Source: Colletes latitarsis (lineage: Eukaryota > Arthropoda > Insecta > Hymenoptera > Colletidae). Taken from it: a stretch of 64,000 nucleotides of DNA. The translations under genes were made by a program, and so were the position numbers. The stretch covers positions 27,203,501 through 27,267,500 of the forward strand of contig NW_027488367.1 of NCBI RefSeq assembly GCF_051014445.1, read 5' to 3'. Shown here piece by piece: positions 25,101 to 36,740 of the stretch. The notes below the pieces were generated by a model, which had not been told where the DNA came from, did not search any database, and saw only the letters and a program-made list of their open reading frames with translations. How positions within the stretch are numbered: position 1 is the stretch's first letter; every line of letters starts with the position of its first letter.

Positions 25101-28100
25101 CGCATTCTTCACATACTTGTTGAACGGATCCTGGGTTTTTTCTGGTTTGGATCACGTAGTAATGTGGGACCACACTGAAACAGTCGATTAAACCTAGTTT
25201 CGATAAATATTTTTGAGGATAACGCATGTTAGGTCTGGGATAGGTCTGAGATTTGCCCTCATCAGGCTCATACCTTCGCAGTTTTAACATGCATGTTGAC
25301 CTGATCGAGGGTTTTTTCTGCATTGGATCACGTAGTAAAGTGGTACCACACTAAAACAGTCAATTAAACCTGGTTTCGATCAACATTTTAGAGGATAACG
25401 AAAGCTATGTCTAGTTTAGGCCTGGGATTTGCCCTCATCAGACTCATACATTCGCATACTTCACGTACTTGTTGAACAGATCATGGGTTTTTTTCTGGTT
25501 TGGATCACGTAGTAATGTGGTACCACACTGAAACAGTCAATTAAACCTGGTTTCGATCAATATTTTAGAGGATAACGCAAGTTAGGTCTGGGATAGGTCT
25601 GGAATTTGCCTCCATCAGGCTCATACTTTCGCGTATTTCACATACTTGTTGAACAGATCCTGGGTTTTTTTCAGGTTTGGATCACGTAGTAGTGTGGTAC
25701 GACACTGAAACTGTCCATTAAACCTGGTTTCGATCAATATTTTTGAGGATAACGCATGTTAAGTCTAGGTTAGGCCGAGGATTTTCACTCATCGGACTCA
25801 TACTTTCGCATTCTTCACATACTTGTTGAACTGATCCTGGGTTTCTTCTGGTTTGGATCACGTAGTAATGTGGTACCACACTGAAACAGTCAATTAAACC
25901 TGGTTTCGATCAATATTTTAGAGAATAATTCATGTTAGGTCTAGGTTAGGTCTGGGATTTGCTCTCATCAGGCTCATTCTTTCGCATATTTCTCATACTT
26001 GATGGCTAGATCCTGGGCTTTTTCTGGATTGCATCACGTAGTAATGAAGTACAACACAGAAACAGTCAATTAAACCTGGTTTCCATCAATATTTTAGAGG
26101 ACAACGCATGTTAGGTCTAGGCTAGGCCTGGGATTTGCCCTCATCAGGGTCATACTTTCGCAGTTTTAACGTGCATGTTGACCTGATCGAGGGTTTTTTC
26201 TGCTTTGGAGCACGTAGTAATGTGGTACCACACTGAAACAGTCCATTAAACCTGGTTTCGATCAATATTTTAGAGGATAACGCAAGTTAGGTCTGGGATA
26301 GGTCTGGGATACGCCCTCATCAGGCTCATACTTACGCGTTTTTCACATACTTGTTGAACTGATCCTGGGTTTTTTCTGGTTTGGTTCACGTAGTAATGTG
26401 GTACCACACTGAAACAGTCCATTAAACCTGGTTTCGCTCAATATTTTAGAGGACAACGCATGTTAGGACTGGGTTAGGTCTAGGATTTGCCCTCATCAGG
26501 CTCATACTTTCGCGTATTTCACATACTTCTTGAACAGATCCTGGGTTTTTTTCTGGTTTGGATCACGTAGTAGTGTGGTACCACACTGAAACTGTCCATT
26601 AAACCTGGTTTCGATCAATATTTTTGAGGATAACGCATGTTAGGTCTAGGTTAGGCCGAGGATTTTCACTCATCGGACTCATACTTTCGCATTCTTCACA
26701 TACTTGTTGAACGGATCCTGGGGATTTACTGGTTTGGATCACGTAGTAATGTGGTACCACACTGAAACAGTCAATTAAACCTGGTTTCGATCAATATTTT
26801 AGAGAATAATTCATGTTAGGTCTAGGTTAGGTCTGGGATTTGCTCTCATCAGGCTCATTCTTTCGCATATTTCTCATACTTGATGGCTAGATCCTGGGCT
26901 TTTTCTGGATTGCATCACGTAGTAATGAAGTACAACACAGAAACAGTCAATTAAACCTGGTTTCCATCAATATTTTAGAGGACAACGCATGTTAGGTCTA
27001 GGCTAGGCCTGGGATTTGCCCTCATCAGGGTCATACTTTCGCAGTTTTAACATGCATGTTGACCTGATCGAGGGTTTTTTCTGCTTTGGAGCACGTAGTA
27101 ATGTGGTACCACACGTAAACAGTCCATTAAACCTGGTTTCGATCAATATTTTAGAGGATAACGCAAGTTAGGTCTGGGATAGGTCTGGGATACGCCCTCA
27201 TCAGGCTCATACTTACGCGTTTTTCACATACTTGTTGAACTGATCCTGGGTTTTTTCTGGTTTGGTTCACGTAGTAATGTGGTACCACACTGAAACAGTC
27301 CATTAAACCTGGTTTCGCTCAATATTTTAGAGGACAACGCATGTTAGGACTGGGTTAGGTCTAGGATTTGCCCTCATCAGGCTCATACTTTCGCGTATTT
27401 CACATACTTCTTGAACAGATCCTGGGTTTTTTTCTGGTTTGGATCACGTAGTAGTGTGGTACCACACTGAAACTGTCCATTAAACCTGGTTTCGATCAAT
27501 ATTTTTGAGGATAACGCATGTTAGGTCTAGGTTAGGCCGAGGATTTTCACTCATCGGACTCATACTTTCGCATTCGTCACATACTTGTTGAACGGATCCT
27601 GGGGATTTACTGGTTTGGATCACGTAGTAATGTGGTACCACACTGAAACAGTCAATTAAACCTGGTTTCGATCAATATTTTAGAGAATAATTCATGTTAG
27701 GTCTAGGTTAGGTCTGGGATTTGCTCTCATCAGGCTCATTCTTTCGCATATTTCTTATACTTCATGGATAGATCCTGGGCTTTTTCTGGATTGCATCACG
27801 TAGTAATGAAGTACAGCACTGAAACAGTCAATTAAACCAGGTTTCGATCAATATTTTGAGGATAACGGCTGTTAGGTCTAGGTTAGGCCTGGGATTTACA
27901 CTCATCAGACTCATACTTTCGCATTCTTCACATACTTGTTGAACGGATCCTGGGTTTTTTTTGGTTTGGATCACGTAGTAATGTGGGACCACACTGAAAC
28001 AGTCGATTAAACCTAGTTTCGATAAATATTTTTGAGGATAACGCATGTTAGGTCTGGGATAGGTCTGGGATTTGCCCTCATCAGGCTCATACTTTCGCAG

Positions 28101-31100
28101 TTTTAACATGCATGTTGACCTGATCGAGGGTTTTTTCTGCATTGGATCACGTAGTAAAGTGGTACCACACTAAAACAGTCAATTAAACCTGGTTTCGATC
28201 AACATTTTAGAGGATAACGAAAGCTATGTCTAGTTTAGGCCTGGGATTTGTCCTCATCAGACTCATACATTCGCATACTTCACGTACTTGTTGAACAGAT
28301 CATGGGTTTTTTTCTGGTTTGGATCACGTAGTAATGTGGTACCACACTGAAACAGTCAATTAAACCTGGTTTCGATCAATATTTTAGAGGATAACGCAAG
28401 TTAGGTCTGGGATAGGTCTGGAATTTGCCTCCATCGGGCTCATACTTTCGCGTATTTCACATACTTGTTGAACAGATCCTGGGTTTTTTTCTGGTTTGGA
28501 TCACGTAGTAGTGTGGTACCACACTGAAACTGTCCATTAAACCTGGTTTCGATCAATATTTTGAGGATAACGCATGTTAGGTCTAGGTTAGGCCGAGGAT
28601 TTACACTCATCAGACTCATACTTTCGCATTCTTCACATACTTGTTGAACGGATCCTGGGTTTTTTCTGGTTTGGATCACGTAGTAATGTGGGACCACACT
28701 GAAACAGTCGATTAAACCTAGTTTCGATAAATATTTTTGAGGATAACGCATGTTAGGTCTGGGATAGGTCTGAGATTTGCCCTCATCAGGCTCATACCTT
28801 CGCAGTTTTAACATGCATGTTGACCTGATCGAGGGTTTTTTCTGCATTGGATCACGTAGTAAAGTGGTACCACACTAAAACAGTCAATTAAACCTGGTTT
28901 CGATCAACATTTTAGAGGATAACGAAAGCTATGTCTAGTTTAGGCCTGGGATTTGCCCTCATCAGACTCATACATTCGCATACTTCACGTACTTGTTGAA
29001 CAGATCATGGGTTTTTTTCTGGTTTGGATCACGTAGTAATGTGGTACCACACTGAAACAGTCAATTAAACCTGGTTTCGATCAATATTTTAGAGGATAAC
29101 GCAAGTTAGGTCTGGGATAGGTCTGGAATTTGCCTCCATCAGGCTCATACTTTCGCGTATTTCACATACTTGTTGAACAGATCCTGGGTTTTTTTCAGGT
29201 TTGGATCACGTAGTAGTGTGGTACGACACTGAAACTGTCCATTAAACCTGGTTTCGATCAATATTTTTGAGGATAACGCATGTTAAGTTTAGGTTAGGCC
29301 GAGGATTTTCACTCATCGGACTCATACTTTCGCATTCTTCACATACTTGTTGAACTGATCCTGGGTTTCTTCTGGTTTGGATCACGTAGTAATGTGGTAC
29401 CACACTGAAACAGTCAATTAAACCTGGTTTCGATCAATATTTTAGAGAATAATTCATGTTAGGTCTAGGTTAGGTCTGGGATTTGCTCTCATCAGGCTCA
29501 TTCTTTCGCATATTTCTCATACTTGATGGCTAGATCCTGGGCTTTTTCTGGATTGCATCACGTAGTAATGAAGTACAACACAGAAACAGTCAATTAAACC
29601 TGGTTTCCATCAATATTTTAGAGGACAACGCATGTTAGGTCTAGGCTAGGCCTGGGATTTGCCCTCATCAGGGTCATACTTTCGCAGTTTTAACGTGCAT
29701 GTTGACCTGATCGAGGGTTTTTTCTGCTTTGGAGCACGTAGTAATGTGGTACCACACTGAAACAGTCCATTAAACCTGGTTTCGATCAATATTTTAGAGG
29801 ATAACGCAAGTTAGGTCTGGGATAGGTCTGGGATACGCCCTCATCAGGCTCATACTTACGCGTTTTTCACATACTTGTTGAACTGATTCTGGGTTTTTTC
29901 TGGTTTGGTTCACGTAGTAATGTGGTACCACACTGAAACAGTCCATTAAACCTGGTTTCGCTCAATATTTTAGAGGACAACGCATGTTAGGACTGGGTTA
30001 GGTCTAGGATTTGCCCTCATCAGGCTCATACTTTCGCGTATTTCACATACTTCTTGAACAGATCCTGGGTTTTTTTCTGGTTTGGATCACGTAGTAGTGT
30101 GGTACCACACTGAAACTGTCCATTAAACCTGGTTTCGATCAATATTTTTGAGGATAACGCATGTTAGGTCTAGGTTAGGCCGAGGATTTTCACTCATCGG
30201 ACTCATACTTTCGCATTCTTCACATACTTGTTGAACGGATCCTGGGGATTTACTGGTTTGGATCACGTAGTAATGTGGTACCACACTGAAACAGTCAATT
30301 AAACCTGGTTTCGATCAATATTTTAGAGAATAATTCATGTTAGGTCTAGGTTAGGTCTGGGATTTGCTCTCATCAGGCTCATTCTTTCGCATATTTCTTA
30401 TACTTCATGGATAGATCCTGGGCTTTTTCTGGATTGCATCACGTAGTAATGAAGTACAGCACTGAAACAGTCAATTAAACCAGGTTTCGATCAATATTTT
30501 GAGGATAACGGCTGTTAGGTCTAGGTTAGGCCTGGGATTTACACTCATCAGACTCATACTTTCGCATTCTTCACATACTTGTTGAACGGATCCTGGGTTT
30601 TTTTTGGTTTGGATCACGTAGTAATGTGGGACCACACAGAAACAGTCGATTAAACCTAGTTTCGATAAATATTTTTGAGGATAACGCATGTTAGGTCTGG
30701 GATAGGTCTGGGATTTGCCCTCATCAGGCTCATACTTTCGCAGTTTTAACATGCATGTTGACCTGATCGAGGGTTTTTTCTGCATTGGATCACGTAGTAA
30801 AGTGGTACCACACTAAAACAGTCAATTAAACCTGGTTTCGATCAACATTTTAGAGGATAACGAAAGCTATGTCTAGTTTAGGCCTGGGATTTGTCCTCAT
30901 CAGACTCATACATTCGCATACTTCACGTACTTGTTGAACAGATCATGGGTTTTTTTCTGGTTTGGATCACGTAGTAATGTGGTACCACACTGAAACAGTC
31001 AATTAAACCTGGTTTCGATCAATATTTTAGAGGATAACGCAAGTTAGGTCTGGGATAGGTCTGGAATTTGCCTCCATCAGGCTCATACTTTCGCGTATTT

Positions 31101-33450
31101 CACATACTTGTTGAACAGATCCTGGGTTTTTTTCTGGTTTGGATCACGTAGTAGTGTGGTACCACACTGAAACTGTCCATTAAACCTGGTTTCGATCAAT
31201 ATTTTTGAGGATAACGCATGTTAGGTCTAGGTTAGGCCGAGGATTTTCACTCATCAGACTCATACTTTCGCATTCTTCACATACTTGTTGGACGGATCCT
31301 GGGGTTTTACTGGTTTGGATCACGTAGTAATGTGGTACCACACTGAAACAGTCAATTAAACCTGGTTTCGATCAATATTTTAGAGAATAATTCATGTTAG
31401 GTCTAGGTTAGGTCTGGGATTTGCTCTCATCAGGCTCATTCCTTCGCATATTTCTCATACTTGATGGCTAGATCCTGGGCTTTTTCTGGATTGCATCACG
31501 TAGTAATGAAGTACAACACAGAAACAGTCAATTAAACCTGGTTTCCATCAATATTTTAGAGGACAACGCATGTTAGGTCTAGGCTAGTCCTGGGATTTGC
31601 CCTCATCAGGGTCATACTTTCGCAGTTTTAACATGCATGTTGACCTGATCGAGGGTTTTTTCTGCTTTGGAGCACGTAGTAATGTGGTACCACACTGAAA
31701 CAATCAATTAAACCTGGTCTTGATAAACATTTTAGAGGATAACGCATGTTAGGACTGGATTAGGTCTAGGATTTGCCCTCATCAGGCTCATACTTTCGCG
31801 TTTTTCACATACTTGTTGAACTGATCCTGGGTTTTTTCTGGTTTGGTTCACGTAGTAATGTGGTACCACACTGAAACAGTCCATTAAACCTGGTTTCGCT
31901 CAATATTTTAGAGGACAACGCATGTTAGGTCTAGGCTAGGCCTGGGATTTGCCCACATCAGGGTCATACTTTCGCATATTTCTCATACTTCATGGCTAGA
32001 TCCTGGGCTGTTTCAGGATTGTATCACGTAGTAACGTGGTACCACGCTGAAACAGTCCATTAAACCTGGTTTCGATCAATATTTTAGAGGATAACGCAAG
32101 TTAGGTCTGGGATAGGTCTGGGATTCGCCCTCATCAGGCTCATACTTACGCGTTTTTCACATACTTGTTGAACTGATCCTGGGTTTTTTCTGGTTTGGTT
32201 CACGTAGTAATGTGGTACCACACTGAAAGAGTCCATTAAACCTGGTTTCGCTCAATATTTTAGAGGACAACGCATGTTAGGTCTAGGTTAGGTCTGGGAT
32301 TTGCTCTCATCAGGCTCATTCTTTCGCATATTTCTCATACTTGATGGCTAGATCCTGGGCTTTTTCTGGATTGCATCACGTAGTAATGAAGTACAACACA
32401 GAAACAGTCAATTAAACCTGGTTTCCATCAATATTTTAGAGGACAACGCATGTTAAGTCTAGGCTAGGCCTGGGATTTGCCCTCATCAGGGTCATACTTT
32501 CGCAGTTTTAACATGCATGTTGACATGATCGAGGGTTTTTTCTGCTTTGGAGCACGTAGTAATGTGGTACCACACTGAAACAATCAATTAAACCTGGTCT
32601 TGATAAACATTTTAGAGGATAACGCATGTTAGGTCTAGGTTAGGCCGAGGATTTTCACTCATCAGACACATACTTTCGCATTCTTCACATACTTGTTGAA
32701 CGGATCCTGGGGTTTTTCTGCTTTGGATCACGTAGTAAAGTGGTATCACACTGAAGCTGTCCATTAAACCTGGTCTGGATCAATATTTTAGAGGATAACG
32801 CATGTTAGGTTTGGGTTAGGTCTAGGATTTGCCCTCGTCAGGCTCATACTTTCGCATATTTCTCATACTTCATGGCTAGATCCTGGGCTGTTTCAGGATT
32901 GTATCACGTAGTAACGTGGTACCACGCTGAAACAGTCCATTAAACCTGGTTTCGATCAATATTTTAGAGGATAACGCAAGTTAGGTCTGGGATAGGTCTG
33001 GGATTCGCCCTCATCAGGCTCATACTTACGCGTTTTTCACATACTTGTTGAACTGATCCTGGGTTTTTTCTGGTTTGGTTCACGTAGTAATGTGGTACCA
33101 CACTGAAACAGTCCATTAAACCTGGTTTCGCTCAATATTTTAGAGGACAACGCATGTTAGGTCTAGGCTAGGCCTGGGATTTGCCCTCATCAGGGTCATA
33201 CTTTCGCAGTTTTAACCTGCATGTTGACCTGATCGAGGGTTTTTTCTGCTTTGGAGCACGTAGTAATGTGGTACCACACTGAAACAATCAATTAAACCTG
33301 GTCTTGATAAACATTTTAGAGGATAACGCATGTTAGGACTGGGTTAGGTCTAGGATTTGCCCCCATCAGGCTCATACTTTCGCGTCTTTCACATACTTGT
33401 TGAACTGATCCTGGGTTTTTTCTGGTTTGGTTCACGTAGTAATGTGGTAC
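22100..33450. repeat. Higher-order satellite array built on an 881-bp pentamer
   Basis: Long near-identical segments recur at exact multiples of 881 bp (five 176.2-bp monomers). The segment at 22542 recurs at 24304 (1762), 27828 (a further 3524) and 30471 (a further 2643); 24916 recurs at 28440 (3524); 26210 recurs at 27091 (881). Markers are a monomer lacking one T before GAGGATAAC, a GGATACGCCC subtype, and an AACATGCATGTT subtype. At the right edge (32041 and 32921) the spacing is 880. The shifted frame in the one-T-deleted monomers gives longer minus-strand frames of 104-135 codons, which are not genes. Confidence 0.9.
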
Positions 33451-35106
33451 CACACTGAAACAGTCGATTAAACCAGGTTTCGATCAATATTTTTGAGGAT
33501 AACGCATGTTAGGTCTACGCTAGGCCTGGGATTTTCACTCATCAGACTCATACTTTCGCATTCTTCACATACTTGTTGAACGGATCTTGGGTTTTTTCTG
33601 GTGTGGATCACGTAGTAATCTGGTACCACACTGAAACAATCAATTAAACCTGGTCTTGATAAGCATTTTAGAGGATAACGCATGTTAGGTCTGGGTTAGG
33701 TCTAGGATTTGCCCTCATCAGGCTCATACTTTCGCGTTTTTCACATACTTGTTGAACTGATCCTGGGTTGTTTCTGGTTTGGTTCACGTAGTAATGTGGT
33801 ACCACACTGAAACAGTCCATTAAACCAGGTTTCGATCAATATTTTAGAGGACAATGCAAGTTAGGTCTGGGTTAGGTCTAGGATTTGCCCTCATCAGGCT
33901 CATACTTTCGCATATTTCTCATACTTCATGGCTAGATCCTGGGCTATTTCTGGATTGGATCACGTAGTAATGTGGTACCACACTGGAACAGTCAATTAAA
34001 CCTGGTTTCGATCAATATTTTAGAGGACAATGCAAGTTAGGTCTGGGTTAGGTCTGGGATTTGCCCACATCAGGGTCATACTTTCGCAATTTTCACATTC
34101 TTGTTGAACAGATCCTGGGTTTTTTCTGGTTTGGATCGCGCAGTAATGTGGTACCACACTGAGACAGCCCACTGAAGCTGGTGTCGATCAATATTTTAGA
34201 GGATAACGCAAGTTAGGTCTGGGATAGGTCTAGGATTTGCCCTCATCAGGCTCATACTTTCGCATTCTTCACATACTTGTTGAACGGATCCTGGGTTTTT
34301 TCTGGTTTGGATCACGTAGTAATCTGGTACCACACTGAAACAATCAATTAAACCTGGTCTTGATAAGCATTTTAGAGGATAACGCATGTTAGGTCTGGGT
34401 TAGGTCTAGGATTTGCCCTCATCAGGCTCATACTTTCGCATTTTTCACATTCTTGTTGAACAGATCCTGGGTTTTTTCTGGTATGGATCACGTAGTAATG
34501 TGGTACCACACTGAAACATTCAGTTAAACCTGGTCTTGATAAATATTTTTGAGGATTACGCATGTTAGGTCTGGGTTAGGTCTAGGATTTGCCCTCATCA
34601 GGCTCATACTTTCGCATATTTCTCATACTTCATGGATAGATCCTGGGCTATTTTCTGGTTTGGAACACATAGTAATGTGGTACCACACTGAAACAGTCGA
34701 TTAAACCAGGTTTCGATCAATATTTTTGAGGATAACGCATGTTATGTCTAGGTTAGGCCTGGGATTTTCACTCATCAGACTCATTCTTTCGCATTCTTCA
34801 CATACTTGTTGAACGGATCCTGGGTTTTTCCTGGTTTGGATCACGTAGTAATGTGGGAAAACACTGAAACAATCAATTAAACCTGTTCTTGATAAATATT
34901 TTAGAGGATAACGCATGTTAGGTCTGGGTTAGGTCTAGGATTTGCTCTCGTCAGGCTCATACTTTCGCATATTTCTCATACCTCATGGCTAGATCCTGGG
35001 CTATTTCTGGATTGGATCACGTAGTAACGTGGTACCACATTGAAACAGTCAATTAAACCTGGTTTCGATCAATGTTTTAGAGGATAACGCAAGTTAGGTC
35101 TGGGAT
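33450..35106. repeat. 176-bp satellite up to element 3
   Basis: Monomers of subtypes similar to those at 44-46 kb, for example the CAGCCCACTGAA subtype near 34165. The final monomer ends with CGCAAGTTAGGTCTGGGAT directly at the element 3 junction. No gene is seen. Confidence 0.95.
35093..35106. repeat. Target site duplication of element 3 (5' side)
   Basis: GTTAGGTCTGGGAT, repeated exactly at 40460-40473 after the poly(A) tail. It spans one copy of the telomere-like 11-mer TTAGGTCTGGG. Confidence 0.95.
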
Positions 35107-36736
35107 GAGGCTGAGTTGCCTCAGGGACGAGGTGACCGAGGAGATATCGGAGAGGATCTCCTCGTCCCTGAGGCGGGTGGAGAAAGTCGCCGCTGCCTGC
35201 GCCTTTAAGGGGCAGAAAAGCGGTGGCGCGGAGGCCCTGAAGGCCGCGGCGGAGGAAATGAGGGAGGCGGCGCGGGAGCTCAGAGGGCGGAACGCCCGTC
35301 TGCAGCTCCTGTTGGAGGAGGAGCGACAGGGGAGGAGGAGGGCAGAGGCGCTGTGGAACAGCGCGGCCCTCCCTCCCATTCTCCCTCCTCCTCCACCGCC
35401 GCGTCCCTCGGCGGAGGTAAATAAACGGGGTGCGGCGGCAGTGGTGCGGGGCACCGCGGGCCCCTCCACCCGCACTCCGCCCGTGAAGAAGTCCCCGTCC
35501 TCCTCAGAAGACGATCTTCTGAGGAGGATTGGGGATATGATTGATGGCAAGCTGGCCGCCTTCCGGGAGGAGCTCCTCGCCGGAAGAGCGGTCAGCAGGA
35601 AGGCGGTGCCTCCCCGACCTGTTCCGGTACAGTCGGGGAAGGCAAAGAAGGGCGGAGTGAAGGCTCCGCCCAGCGTTGCGGCACCAGGGCCCCGGGTCGC
35701 GACCCCCAAGGGGGGTGGTGTACCCGTGGTCGCGGTGGTCGCGTCCTCCACAGCACCCTCCCAAGGGGGGGTGGCGTGGAGTGAGGTGGTGGGGCGGAAG
35801 GCGAAGCGGGCGGCGAGGAAGGCCTCGCAACCGCAGCCTCCGCCTCCGCCGCCGGCGGCCAAGGTAAAGGCCGCGAAGGTCGGGAAGGCACGACCAGGTC
35901 GTCCCCCAAAAACGGCAGCGGTGACGCTGACCGTTGCGCAGGGGGGCGACCTGACCCTCGCGGAGGCGATGCGGCTCGCCAGGGAGAATATCTCCCTGGA
36001 AGAGCTGGGCATCGCCTCCGTGAGGGCGAAGAGGGCCGTGACCGGGGGTCTCTTGCTGGAGATCCCCGGTGCAGAAGGCGGCGCGAAGGCGGATCGTCTC
36101 GCCCAGAGGCTCCGGGAGCAGCTGGGCGAGCGAGGTGTCCGGGTCGCCCGGCCCACGAAGCGCACGGAGATGCGCATTTGTGGGCTGGACGACTCGGTCA
36201 GCGCACAGGATGTGTCCCGTGCCCTTGCGAGGGCGGGGGACTGTCCTGTGGAGGACCTGCGGATCGGAGAGATCCGCAGGTCGCCCTCCGGCCTCGGGTC
36301 GGTGTGGGCCCGGTGCCCCCTCTCCGCCGCCCGTAAGGTGGCGGAATCCGGGAGGGTGTTGGTGGGGTGGGTTTCGGCGCGAGTGGAAATCCTCGCGCCG
36401 CGCCCGCTCCAGTGTCACCGCTGCCTCGAATTGGGGCACGTGAGGCAGTGGTGCACCTCGCCGGTGGACCGCAGCGGTCAGTGTTACCGCTGCGGTGCCA
36501 AAGAGCACCGTGCGAGCCAGTGCTCGGCGGCCCCCCACTGCCCGCTGTGTGCGGACATGGGGAGGCCAGCCGATCACAGGGTGGGGAGCAAGAAGTGCTC
36601 CCCCCCCTCCCGGAAGGAGAGGAAGAGGCGGGCTGCACCGGCTCCGGTGCCGAGGGCGGTGACATCGTCCTCCATGGAGGTGGACGGTGCTACGGGGACG
36701 GACGGCCGGGAGGAGGCTGGCGCGGCCATTAATTAA
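35105..36736 (+). CDS. ORF1 (Gag-like nucleic-acid-binding protein), 5'-truncated
   Basis: It equals residues 84-625 of the element 4 ORF1, preceded by a methionine whose ATG is made at the junction: AT from the satellite target plus G from the element (35105-35107). The N-terminal acidic and Ser-rich 83 residues are missing. Present are a predicted helical, charged stretch (EVTEEISERISSSLRRVEKV to LLEEERQG), a Pro/Ala/Lys-rich linker, and a C-terminal block with three zinc knuckles: CHRCLELGHVRQWC, CYRCGAKEHRASQC and a longer CX2CX8HX6C. Such ORF1 proteins bind the element RNA to form the RNP. The last codons overlap the ORF2 start (TAATG). Without its 5' UTR promoter, expression is doubtful. 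Confidence 0.88.
   Translation: MRLSCLRDEVTEEISERISSSLRRVEKVAAACAFKGQKSGGAEALKAAAEEMREAARELRGRNARLQLLLEEERQGRRRAEALWNSAALPPILPPPPPPRPSAEVNKRGAAAVVRGTAGPSTRTPPVKKSPSSSEDDLLRRIGDMIDGKLAAFREELLAGRAVSRKAVPPRPVPVQSGKAKKGGVKAPPSVAAPGPRVATPKGGGVPVVAVVASSTAPSQGGVAWSEVVGRKAKRAARKASQPQPPPPPPAAKVKAAKVGKARPGRPPKTAAVTLTVAQGGDLTLAEAMRLARENISLEELGIASVRAKRAVTGGLLLEIPGAEGGAKADRLAQRLREQLGERGVRVARPTKRTEMRICGLDDSVSAQDVSRALARAGDCPVEDLRIGEIRRSPSGLGSVWARCPLSAARKVAESGRVLVGWVSARVEILAPRPLQCHRCLELGHVRQWCTSPVDRSGQCYRCGAKEHRASQCSAAPHCPLCADMGRPADHRVGSKKCSPPSRKERKRRAAPAPVPRAVTSSSMEVDGATGTDGREEAGAAIN
35119..35173 (+). repeat. 14-bp perfect inverted repeat in ORF1
   Basis: CCTCAGGGACGAGG at 35119-35132 and its exact reverse complement at 35160-35173. 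The same pair is at 61729-61783 in element 4. Confidence 0.93.
35498..35528 (+). repeat. 14-bp perfect inverted repeat in ORF1, 3-nt loop
   Basis: TCCTCCTCAGAAGA at 35498-35511, loop CGA, exact complement at 35515-35528. It encodes a SSSEDDLLRRI segment. Present also at 62108-62138. Confidence 0.94.
36254..36282 (+). repeat. 12-bp perfect inverted repeat in ORF1
   Basis: GACCTGCGGATC at 36254-36265, loop GGAGA, exact complement at 36271-36282. Same at 62864-62892 in element 4. Confidence 0.93.
36468..36496 (+). repeat. 11-bp perfect inverted repeat between zinc knuckles 1 and 2
   Basis: ACCGCAGCGGT at 36468-36478, 7-nt spacer, ACCGCTGCGGT at 36486-36496. Same at 63078-63106 in element 4. 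Confidence 0.93.
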
Positions 36737-36740
36737 TGCC
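36732..36740 (+). promoter_or_regulatory. TAATG stop-start overlap coupling ORF1 and ORF2
   Basis: The ORF1 stop TAA (36734-36736) shares its last A with the ORF2 ATG (36736-36738). The same arrangement is at 63344-63348 in element 4. In Bombyx SART1 a UAAUG overlap is known to support translation of ORF2 by termination and reinitiation, so the same mechanism is likely here. ORF2 would then be made in smaller amounts than ORF1. Confidence 0.85.

Noticed and set aside
35077..36177. Minus-strand frames of 357-366 codons opposite ORF1
   Set aside because: Shadow frames of the GC-rich ORF1; low-complexity Ser/Ala/Pro composition and no domain.
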